A DNA stretch of 64,000 nt from Bimuria novae-zelandiae CBS 107.79. Taxonomy: Eukaryota > Ascomycota > Dothideomycetes > Pleosporales > Didymosphaeriaceae. The position numbers were made by a program, and so were the translations under genes. Within the stretch, counting starts at the first letter, position 1. Each line of letters starts with the position of its first letter. The notes under the pieces are model-generated. The model had not been told where the DNA came from, did no database searches, and saw nothing but the letters and a program-made list of their open reading frames with translations. Of this stretch, positions 32,111 through 40,808 are shown one piece after another. The stretch covers positions 41,146-105,145 of the forward strand of contig ML976714.1 in assembly GCA_010015655.1 (NCBI GenBank), given 5' to 3'.

Positions 32111-33946
32111 TTACAACGTCCCGGGCATTTCGAGCCACTTCCTCAGCACATACTTCCACGCTCGGTAGACGAGGTCGAATTCCGCCCAGAACTCTTCTGC
32201 GAACGTCATGTTATCGGGGTTCCAATTGCGCGTGAAGTCTGGCTTCTCCGGCATGCCGTCATCAGTCGGACTGGCGTCGTCGCTTGAGCAATCACTGCCA
32301 TCGCCGAGGACTTGCTTCACTTTTTCGACCTCCTTCTCTGTTTCGGGTGTCGTTGGGATTACATCGCGGTGGATACCATCGCGGTCTTCGACCATATGGC
32401 GGAACTCCTTGATAGCCGAGAGCGAATGCGAGAGACGGTGCATGGTATTGACAAGCGCGACGAGCTCGGTGCGGCGAAGCGGAGGGTCCTTTGAGGAATC
32501 CTTCTCATCAAATTCGAAGAGCACCTTGAGCGCAGTGCCGTACCCATTGGTCTGAATTTTGCCCCAAAGGCGGCACTTGTCGCAGCCTACGCAGTCCATG
32601 ATGCGGCTCACGTTCCTGAAGCGGTTGCGGAAGTCTTCCTTCAATAGGGCGGAATCGGGATCACGGAACATGACCGTCTCGTCGAAGATCTCGGGGCCAT
32701 CTGGAAGTGCCGAGGCCAGGCGGAGCACAGAGTGCTTGGTGCGCATGTCTTGCTCTGGGTCTTCTGAACAAAAGGTAAAGTCTTTGATGTGTTGCTTTAT
32801 CTTGCCAACGGCGCGCATGACGAGAGCGTAGTTGAAGTAGATGTTGGAGACGCGGTCGGGAAATTTGTGCAGTCGCTGCTCGTAGCAGGCCAGATTGGGG
32901 CCCCATTCGCCCGTCGTCTGGTTCAGATAATCCCAGCACAGATGAGTTGAGATGGAGGCGTGCATCCCCGAGATGACGCGGTGGAAGACGCGCTTCTCGA
33001 GACAGGTGTCATCGAATTCAATCGGGTCTAGGCGAGCGGGGTCAGCTCCTTTGGCGATGGCAGACTTGACAGAGTTTCCAAAGGCCTGCTCTTTCATGAC
33101 ATTGCGCAGTTGATTTGCGGCCTGCAACTGCTGAGGGTTGTTGAAGCCTCCAAGGGGCGACGCGCCACCAAAGGAGGACTGGGCGGTTGACTGTTCGCCT
33201 TTGGGCGGCTTGCTGAAGCAATTTTCGCGGTATATGGCTTCCCAAACCTGGTGGGCTCCTACGCCGGCGTAGCCTGTGAAGCGCTCAGGGTTGTCCACCA
33301 GCGAAACGTAGTCGCCTTTTGCGGTAGCCGATGCATCGTCCGGTATGCAGTAGTCGCGGTCGTCGCACTCGTCGTCGTATTCAACTACACAGCTCTCGTC
33401 CACCTTGTCACCAAGTCCACCCTGCAGCGGCTTCTGCCTGTGTTCTCTCTGCTGCTTCTTTCCCGGATGCTGGGCCGTCGGACCCTCCAGCTTTCCCAGC
33501 TCCTTCGCCCGCCAAACCAAGGGTATATCCTCTTCATTCTCCAGAGTGTTGACCGCACATGCCCGGTTCCCACACATGCCATCATCGTCGTCCCAAAACG
33601 GACATTTCTTGCTGTACAAGCTGAGCCGGTAATGTGAAAAGAAGTCGGTGTTCTGCGTGATCGAGTGAAGGTACGGATGGATCGCTTCGTTCAACTGTTC
33701 GAGAGTATTGTAGCTCGCACACGCGTCGGACACAATTGCCCCTGGTTCGAACTGCAGGACGGTATAATTAGTACGTTTACCCTGTGGCGCATAGTTGCAG
33801 TGCGGGGTGCAGGAGGAGCGGTTGCTTACATCGCAGACGTCTGCTGGAGCATCCTTGGACTTTGACGGAGCGGCCTGGCTCGCCGCATGCGAACTCCCCA
33901 GCAGCGAGAACACCGCGAGGTAGAACACGTGCGCCGCGGTCCGCAT
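32111..33946 (-). CDS. ERO1: Endoplasmic reticulum oxidoreductin ERO1
   Basis: FAD-dependent thiol oxidase that re-oxidises protein disulfide isomerase in the ER lumen. The frame is open for 611 codons, but a 78-bp in-frame intron (33829-33752; GTAAGC, ACTAAT, CTGCAG) is probably removed, giving 585 residues and joining VCD|FEPGAIVSDACASY as in other ERO1 proteins. A signal peptide is at residues 1-21. The shuttle cysteine pair region CPFWDDDDGMCGNRACAV and the active-site CVGCDKCRLWGKIQ (CxxCxxC) are both present, with YVSLVDNPERFTGY and the His/Trp-rich FAD region between. A Lys/Gln-rich loop sits at about residues 155-175. It is transcribed away from the neighbouring rhodanese-like gene, sharing a 564-bp promoter. 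Confidence 0.96.
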   Translation of the reverse strand: MRTAAHVFYLAVFSLLGSSHAASQAAPSKSKDAPADVCDVSNRSSCTPHCNYAPQGKRTNYTVLQFEPGAIVSDACASYNTLEQLNEAIHPYLHSITQNTDFFSHYRLSLYSKKCPFWDDDDGMCGNRACAVNTLENEEDIPLVWRAKELGKLEGPTAQHPGKKQQREHRQKPLQGGLGDKVDESCVVEYDDECDDRDYCIPDDASATAKGDYVSLVDNPERFTGYAGVGAHQVWEAIYRENCFSKPPKGEQSTAQSSFGGASPLGGFNNPQQLQAANQLRNVMKEQAFGNSVKSAIAKGADPARLDPIEFDDTCLEKRVFHRVISGMHASISTHLCWDYLNQTTGEWGPNLACYEQRLHKFPDRVSNIYFNYALVMRAVGKIKQHIKDFTFCSEDPEQDMRTKHSVLRLASALPDGPEIFDETVMFRDPDSALLKEDFRNRFRNVSRIMDCVGCDKCRLWGKIQTNGYGTALKVLFEFDEKDSSKDPPLRRTELVALVNTMHRLSHSLSAIKEFRHMVEDRDGIHRDVIPTTPETEKEVEKVKQVLGDGSDCSSDDASPTDDGMPEKPDFTRNWNPDNMTFAEEFWAEFDLVYRAWKYVLRKWLEMPGTL

Positions 33947-34510
33947 CCTGTGCTATGAATAGCGAGAGTCTCTTTGAATGTCAGCAAACGTCTGCGACGG
34001 CGCATTTCAGAATCCGGCACTCACGCTCTCCTTCACAGATATATAGCTCGCGCCCAGACTCGCGGAGCCGGCTGTCGGCGGGGTACTCAAAGAGGCCAAC
34101 TGTATAAATCGCCAGTGGAATGCACAGCAGCTCCAGGTGTGGACGTGGCGGTGGACGGCGGCTTCTATGCAGGACCTAATATGGGAAGACAAGATATAAA
34201 TGAAAGACAATAGTGCGGGGTTCGCCGTGTCTGAAGGGAAGGTGTGACTGGTGACGGCGCGCAAATATGTTGAATTAAATTAAGGGCCGAGGGACCCTGC
34301 TCCAACAATCGTAATCACGCTGCCATCGGACCATCATGGGTGAAAGCAATGTGTCCACTCCTTCTGATGCTGTGGCGAGTGCTGTGGCGGTGCTGTGACG
34401 CACCATGCCGGTAGGGTTGAGAGAGCCGCCCCAACAACTTCGTTCTATGGCATCGAAACAACAAAGAAGACTGAAGAGAACAGCACAATATCGATTCCAC
34501 TACCAGAATA
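33947..34510. promoter_or_regulatory. Shared divergent promoter of ERO1 and the Cdc25/rhodanese-like gene
   Basis: 564 bp between two outward-facing start codons, with no coding sequence. I could not pick out a convincing unfolded-protein-response element by eye. Confidence 0.5.
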
Positions 34511-35102
34511 ATGTCCGAAGCGCCCAAGTCCAATTGGTACGACGCCTTCCCAGCACCTAAGACCATCGCACCCCTCCTTACACGCGACGTCGCCTTGTCA
34601 AACCTGTCTTCGTCCGACCTCCTCCTCGTGGACATGCGTCGCACCGACTATGAAGGCGGTACCATAAAAGGTAGCCTGAACTTGCCTGCTCAGTCTTTCT
34701 ACATGAACAGAGCCGTCCTGTACGATCTATGTAAGCGAGCAGGCGTGAAAAAAGTCGCATTCTACTGCGGTACGTAATCATAGCTCTAGTGTGTACCACC
34801 ACGGGGAACCCAGGGTAATCGATGACTGTCTTTGTGATACTTAAAGTTGGGCGCACTATGGTGTGACATGTCACGTTACTCTGGCTCCGTAAGGGTGGCT
34901 CAGCTGAGTTGTTGCAGGGTCAAGCAATGGCAGAGGACCGCGGTGTTCGGGATGGTTTGCTGATTACATTTCCGAGAGAGGTGAGACTGAAGTACAATCG
35001 CTGACGCTCGCCGAGGGCATCAAGGGTTGGGTAAAGGCAGGGCCACCATTCACGGACGCGATGGAAGGCTACACCCCGGATTACTGGAAACAGTTCGAGT
35101 AG
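34511..35102 (+). CDS. Cdc25/Acr2-type rhodanese-domain protein
   Basis: Two exons (34511-34769 and 34918-35102), with a 148-bp GTACGT...TTGCAG intron, give 147 residues. The rhodanese fold is seen in LLLVDMRRTDYEGGTIKGSL, KKVAFYCG and a C-terminal GWVKAGPPF. The active site is CGSSNGR, an intact CX5R loop of the kind in Cdc25 phosphatases and Acr2 arsenate reductases. The protein is the size of a stand-alone small Cdc25-like enzyme. It could be an arsenate reductase or a small tyrosine phosphatase, and the sequence does not decide between them. It converges with mph1, with 113 bp between stop codons. Confidence 0.9.
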
Positions 35103-35215
35103 AAGAGGACAATAGGCAGACGATAAATCTTGTTCAATATTTATATATCATCATGACTACCTCTGTGAAAGATCATCGGGTGGTATACAATATGCGCCAA
35201 CGCTGGATAATCCAA

Positions 35216-38200
35216 TCATTCGTCGTCCTCGTCGTCCTCAATGATACGGCGAGCTCTCTTCTTCGTGATAGGGGGCTCATCTTCATCTTCGTCTTCCTCC
35301 GAAGCCGAATCAATGACAAAAGTCCTTGCCTTTGACGTCGATTCCGCCCGTGGACGAAGCGGAACATCGTCCTCACTATCGCTGCTTACGACCTGGTCGT
35401 CGTCGCTGACATCGCTGGTGAAGATCTTCTCCGCCTTTTTCGGTCTTTTCGGTCGCGCTGCTTTGAGCACCGCTTGCGTGCCTTTACCAATGCCGTTGAA
35501 ATCTGTACCTGGTAGACTAGACGTTGGATGAACCTCAAGCTCCACATTCTCGTCATCGTCCGCTATGAAACTGACCAAGTCGGAATCTAATCTGTATGCT
35601 TGGGTATCCTGAGGGTCAAACGCGCCTACTGAATCGTCTGAGCCTATGGTCTCGGCCTGGGATGCCATCCTCATATGCGGATCTGTGGGAGGTGGGGAAG
35701 ATGCATCCCCTTCTTCTGCGAGTGCAGAGGTTCGCCAAGTGGGTGTCTCAGTCGTCAGTGTCTTCGAAATCTTCTTCGACCCCCGGACAGGAGTCGGAGT
35801 CGTCGTCGTATTCGCGTCCTTGCGTGGACGGCCACGAGGTTTCGGTGGCGCTTCGGTTTTTGGTTTGGGGCCAGCTTTTGCTTTTGGTTTGAGTCCAGGC
35901 TTGGCCTTGGATTTGCGCAACGGCTGCGAGGGTGGATCCTCATCAGCCCACACGTCGTCTGGGACGACCGGTTCGGTGGTCTCCTTCGCTTTCGCCTTCG
36001 GCTTGGGTCCAGGTTTTGCTCGGGATTTCTGCAAAGGCTGCGAAGGCGGGTCTTCGTCGGCCCACAAGTCTTCTTGAACAACGGGTGTGGTCTCACTGTC
36101 TGATATGACGATGTTGGCGGGCATATCCTGCCAATCCTCGACGCGCATCTGGTCCTTGAACTCGTCTAACCGATCCTCGTTCATAGCATGCATTCTTTGG
36201 ACTGTCTTGACAAAAGCCTCAGTAGCGCGACCATGTCTTTGGAAATTGTGTGTTTTCGACAGCGCACGTTGGTGTTCGGGATGCGCCCGGCGGTTTAACT
36301 CTGGTATCGACTCATCGTCATCTTCGAGCACGCTTGTATAGAGTTGGCGTAGGTTATGAGCTGCCTGATCATTGAGGTATACGCTTTCCAATGGCGGTAG
36401 CTCCAACACTTGCTCGCTCGGATGCAAAGTTGCGGCCTTCTTAGCTCGGCTTCTGGGTGCGATTTCTTTGTCCATCCGACCTGCAGCGACGAAGCCCGTA
36501 AGAACGCCCTCGGGCATATGAAACTTCTTCGGAGGCTTCTTTGGAGCCTTTCCCCGCTTCTTCTTCGGCTCAGGAAGCCAGTCTGATTGAGAGTTTTCAA
36601 GTGGAATATTGACAACGCGTCTTTCTACGACTGGTTGAACATCTCGTGGCAATATACGGCGAGAGATCTCGTCGTGAAAATGGAACCTGGACCCTTCGGC
36701 AATGAGTTGCTGCATTACTTCGTAGCTGTCTTTGGCCTTGTTTGCGTCATTCACTTCCTTGCCTTCCATCTGCAGGAAGATTACTTTGCCTTCGCGCTTG
36801 CGCCCAGTGCGACCCATTCTCTGAAGCATTCGTATTGGCGAAGCTTTGGAATCGTACAGAACGATAAGGTCAAGGTCACCGATGTCAAGACCTTCCTCGC
36901 CAATCGAGGTGGCGACAAGTGTATTGAAAGTGCCTGCTTTGAACTGTTCGATGACTTCAAGCTGCTCTTTCTGATTCATACCATCAGAGTTCTTGCTTGA
37001 CGATTGACCGACAAAGACACGAGGGCGAATCATTGGCTGGTGTCTACGAAGAACACGCACAATGTCTTCAGCACTGTCCCGGAAATGTGCGAAAACCATG
37101 ATGCGTGACTGCGTAACAGCTGTATCAGGACCTGAACGATCTTCAGCATTTGCGAAATGCTCCAGAATGGCCTGCTGGAGGAACTCCATCTTCGGGTGAC
37201 CGACGAAATTCTCATTGCTGGTCCATGTTTGAAGCCGGACTATGAGCTTCTTGAAAGGCTCGCTATTGAGTATACTGGTTATAGTTTTGGATTTGCTTTG
37301 CGCGTGGGTGTCTTTGAAATCCTTCAATTTCACGTAGAACGGACCAATGCCATGGTATTTCAAAAGCTCCATCGCTTGTGAGATGGATCCCAAAACCGTG
37401 AAGACGTCGTGGACCATCCATTTTACTCCTTGAGATGCGTTTTTACCCGCGTCTAGGGCCCATTTCTTGCGGGCGTTTGTGATCCCGAACGGAGTGATAT
37501 CCAGAGGATCCTTCGACCAGTATGCATTCAATCCTGCTACTTTGTTGACCGAGGGTTGTAGTGCTTGACTATATAGATCCATGCACATTTGCATCTCGTC
37601 GGTATTTTTGAACACATGCTTTTCAACTTTCCGATGATGTATGTATCGACTGATATCCAGAGAACTTTCGGTTCGGATCTCCACGCGGGAGATATCCAGT
37701 CCGTCAATAACCTTCTGCACAGACTCTACGTCGGCGCCCGGCGTCGCAGTGAGAGCGAGAACACGGAAGCTATTGTTAAATCGGCGCAGGAAGCTTACAA
37801 CCTCCACATAGGCATATCCCCCGGTAGCCCGATGCGCCTCATCGGCAACAAGCAGCACGATCTTTTTGGGATCTGCGTAGCCATGCTTGAGATCGTTGAT
37901 CAGCGTTTGAGGGGTCATGAAAAACACTCTCTTGCTCGCCCATTCCTCAGCGCGGACAGCTGGAGCGACACCGCCAATAAGCATGGTAGTACACGAGCGG
38001 GGTATGCCGCAAATATGGAAGCAGGCGTCAATCTGCTGGGCGACGAGCGGTTTCGTTGGGGCCACGAACACGATTTGTGCTTCGGTCGTCCACCGGAACC
38101 AGTTCAACATGATGGTTGCTGCAATGAATGTTTTGCCAAGACCGGTGGGCAGGGCCACCAGAAGATTGTGAAAAAGTCCACGAGCAACAATGTTGAATTG

Positions 38201-39337
38201 ATAGTCGCGAATAGTGCCGAGATTCGTAGGATACACCCATGTTTTGATCGCTTCTGGGTCTAGCTTGTGATGCGTAGGTGGTTCTTCCTTCTGGTCGACA
38301 ACGAAGTTATAACGTTTGTTAACTTGTGATTGTGGTATCTCGCCATTGACCGTCTGGCGACCGAATAGGGTGGTCTGTCTGAGTCCGGTCTGCGGTGCGA
38401 CAACCCTGGTCCTCCTTTCCGAGACAAGTTCAACATCATCGTGCTTTTGGGGTGAAGACGACGAAGACGCAAACGCATCGGAAGGAAGATCGGCTAATTC
38501 TTGTGTAGCGTCGTAGTGATTCAACGTCCCGTTCGTCATCGGACGCTTAGGATACGCAGCAGGCCTCAAGGGCGAAAGCGACCCTAAATGCTTCGGAAGA
38601 TCGGCGAATTCTTGTGTAGCGTCGTAATCTATCGACGTCCCGTTCGACGTCCGAACTTTAGGGGCTGCAGCAGGTCTCGTAGGCGAAAGTGATCCCGAAT
38701 GCTTTGATGCTCGTGACACAGGCCTCGACGCAATAGACTGCCTGCCGGGCAACATCATAGTCTTCATAGCATCGAAAGCAGCAGGCTTGTGCACACCGAT
38801 GCTGGTCGCTGGCTTTTGCCATATCGCACCTCGCGCCATCCAAGGAGGAGACGCCTCTCGTGGCGGCTGCGTAAGGTAAAGGTCCGTCAAGTCATGAACA
38901 ACCAAAGGCTGATGTATCCTGCTCTTCCGTTTTTCTGCCACGCATTCTTTGCGAGGAGACTCGCTATCACGATCATTGCCATCGTACTGCTTCCTCGTAT
39001 GCACCCGCTTCTTTCGATTCGCTGCAGTGGATACGTCGCCGTCATCGTCGAGCTTACTTGAAGCAGCTTTCCAGCCGTTGGGTACTGGTGCATACTCGTC
39101 ACTCTCCTCGATGTCCTCGTCCTCGTTTGAGCTCACGAAAGGTCGTGGGTGTTTCTTTCGAGATTGCTCTCTTGGCGGCACGGACCGGGTCTGTCTATTG
39201 GGCAAATCGATCTTTCGTCGTTTCAGCGGCCGTGGCGACGGCTGGAATGCCGGAGTGTTTTCCTTCTCTGCCTGTGTTGCGGCCTCCAAGAATGCGGTAT
39301 CATCAAAATCATCGCCAAAGTCGTCATCGCTATCCAT
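35216..39337 (-). CDS. mph1: FANCM-family DNA helicase Mph1
   Basis: A single exon of 1373 residues. It is a superfamily 2 3'-5' helicase that remodels replication forks and D-loops and suppresses crossovers. The helicase core shows the Q-motif region TIRDYQFNIVARGLF, Walker A PTGLGKTF (about residue 400), the DEAH box VADEAHRATGG (about 500), TATPG, the helicase C part TSIGEEGLDIGDLDL and motif VI QRMGRTGRKREGK (about 840). The N-terminal 360 residues and C-terminal 450 are disordered, and each contains a tandem duplication (see findings). The C terminus has an AT-hook-like PKPRGRPRKD and acidic clusters. The length is somewhat above that of other filamentous fungal Mph1 proteins, owing to the low-complexity ends. 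No intron is needed. Confidence 0.96.
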   Translation of the reverse strand: MDSDDDFGDDFDDTAFLEAATQAEKENTPAFQPSPRPLKRRKIDLPNRQTRSVPPREQSRKKHPRPFVSSNEDEDIEESDEYAPVPNGWKAASSKLDDDGDVSTAANRKKRVHTRKQYDGNDRDSESPRKECVAEKRKSRIHQPLVVHDLTDLYLTQPPREASPPWMARGAIWQKPATSIGVHKPAAFDAMKTMMLPGRQSIASRPVSRASKHSGSLSPTRPAAAPKVRTSNGTSIDYDATQEFADLPKHLGSLSPLRPAAYPKRPMTNGTLNHYDATQELADLPSDAFASSSSSPQKHDDVELVSERRTRVVAPQTGLRQTTLFGRQTVNGEIPQSQVNKRYNFVVDQKEEPPTHHKLDPEAIKTWVYPTNLGTIRDYQFNIVARGLFHNLLVALPTGLGKTFIAATIMLNWFRWTTEAQIVFVAPTKPLVAQQIDACFHICGIPRSCTTMLIGGVAPAVRAEEWASKRVFFMTPQTLINDLKHGYADPKKIVLLVADEAHRATGGYAYVEVVSFLRRFNNSFRVLALTATPGADVESVQKVIDGLDISRVEIRTESSLDISRYIHHRKVEKHVFKNTDEMQMCMDLYSQALQPSVNKVAGLNAYWSKDPLDITPFGITNARKKWALDAGKNASQGVKWMVHDVFTVLGSISQAMELLKYHGIGPFYVKLKDFKDTHAQSKSKTITSILNSEPFKKLIVRLQTWTSNENFVGHPKMEFLQQAILEHFANAEDRSGPDTAVTQSRIMVFAHFRDSAEDIVRVLRRHQPMIRPRVFVGQSSSKNSDGMNQKEQLEVIEQFKAGTFNTLVATSIGEEGLDIGDLDLIVLYDSKASPIRMLQRMGRTGRKREGKVIFLQMEGKEVNDANKAKDSYEVMQQLIAEGSRFHFHDEISRRILPRDVQPVVERRVVNIPLENSQSDWLPEPKKKRGKAPKKPPKKFHMPEGVLTGFVAAGRMDKEIAPRSRAKKAATLHPSEQVLELPPLESVYLNDQAAHNLRQLYTSVLEDDDESIPELNRRAHPEHQRALSKTHNFQRHGRATEAFVKTVQRMHAMNEDRLDEFKDQMRVEDWQDMPANIVISDSETTPVVQEDLWADEDPPSQPLQKSRAKPGPKPKAKAKETTEPVVPDDVWADEDPPSQPLRKSKAKPGLKPKAKAGPKPKTEAPPKPRGRPRKDANTTTTPTPVRGSKKISKTLTTETPTWRTSALAEEGDASSPPPTDPHMRMASQAETIGSDDSVGAFDPQDTQAYRLDSDLVSFIADDDENVELEVHPTSSLPGTDFNGIGKGTQAVLKAARPKRPKKAEKIFTSDVSDDDQVVSSDSEDDVPLRPRAESTSKARTFVIDSASEEDEDEDEPPITKKRARRIIEDDEDDE

Positions 39338-40140
39338 GTCGCCGCGGTTTGCTGCGGCGGTCGTGCTATAGTCGCGTCCTGCAGGTGTTGAGTGGGTAAG
39401 ACAAACACGCGCAACGCGTCCTCACATGCGCGCCCAGTGGCTCTACCCGCCTGGGGCTGACGGTCCGTGCGATAGTAGCGCCTCATCCATTTGAGCAAGA
39501 CACAACCGTGCGTCCCAACAAGGCGACAGCACATGAGTTCAGGTGTGCCGTCGTTGCGCCGACGCTACAGGATCTCCCCCAGCTCGGCTTTGTAGCGCGA
39601 GGTCTATCTGACGCTAGTCCTCAATAAAAACGAGCTCCTCGTATACCCTAGTCTCTATTTTACAGGGGGCGGACGCTGCACACCCGAGCCGGAGGGGATA
39701 CTGTATGAAGCCGCAGGCTTCTGCTGCGCCTTTGCAGGGCTCGAGGGAGTCCATCATTCTAGACATTTCGATGGAAGACTGCTAGCAACAGATAATCACA
39801 AACCGCGCTAGGCAGGGTTCGTAAAAGAAACAATCATCGAAACCCGGAGTGCATGAAACTAAGGAAACTAATGACGCCACAAAAGACGGCTAGTCCTGGG
39901 AAGGCTACTCATTCCAGATGGAAGCAAGATTGCCTCCCCCTGAGACGAGCCAATATTAAGCTCCTCGCCCTGCCTCCGTCCTGAGTTTTCCCTCTCGTCC
40001 TAACATTCTTCGACACACTCGCTTTTGTCTAATAATTCATACGCTCGCTGGCATCTTATCTACTACTTATTTAATACAAAATCTTGACTCCTCGTCCCTC
40101 AATTTACGCAACGTAACTTTCTACCCCACCAACAAGCACC
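39338..40140. other. Divergent promoter region between mph1 and the GPI-protein gene
   Basis: No coding sequence. The last 100 bases before 40141 are C/T-rich, as in strong fungal promoters. Confidence 0.5.
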
Positions 40141-40808
40141 ATGAAGTACTCCGTCGCCATTCTCGCTTTCGCCGCTGGCGTTCTTGCTTTGCCCCAGGAA
40201 TCTGCCTCCATCACCAGCGCTCCCGCTGCCTCTGCCAGTCTCTCCCCGACCATTAGCTGCATCCAAAACTGCGACCCCGCCGATGTAACCTGCCAGGCCG
40301 CCTGCCAGGGCATTGCGCGCCCCAACTCCTCGCAGGCCGTTGCGACGAATGAGTGCGCTGCCAAGTGTGACCAGGGAGACGGCTCTCCTTCGGCCACTGA
40401 GGCATACGCCAAGTGCCAAGCGGACTGCTTCGCCAGCCTCTTCCCTAGCACTCAGACCGACTTTCCTGGGGCTGTTGGCGGAGCTGTTTCTTCTGCTGCG
40501 TCTGCTGCCAGCTCTGCTGCCAGCGGTGCTGCTGCCAGCGCGACCAGCGCCGCCGGATCTGCCGGATCTGCCGTCTCTTCAGGTATGGCTGCTAGATGAA
40601 CATGTTCCGAGTTCTGAGCTAATTGTTGACACCAGCTGCTTCCTCTGCTCACTCTGGAGCCGAGTCTGCTACCAGCTCTGGGAAGACCTCTGGAACCCCC
40701 ACCGGAGGCGCTTCGCAGGCCACTGCGTCCCCTGGTGCTGCCAACGCCAACGCCATGAAGATTGCTGGTGCGGGTCTTGCGGGCTTGATGGCCTTCTTCG
40801 CCTTGTAG
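40141..40808 (+). CDS. GPI-anchored cysteine-rich surface protein with four CxxxC pairs
   Basis: Two exons (40141-40582 and 40636-40808) split by a 53-bp GTATGG...CCAG intron give 204 residues. A signal peptide (MKYSVAILAFAAGVLA) is followed by a compact domain with eight Cys in four CxxxC pairs: CIQNC, CQAAC, CAAKC and CQADC. A long Ala/Ser-rich stalk follows, and then a C-terminal hydrophobic tail (AMKIAGAGLAGLMAFFAL) preceded by small residues, as expected for GPI attachment. No CFEM spacing is present. It is likely a cell-wall or plasma-membrane protein of unknown role. Confidence 0.88.
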
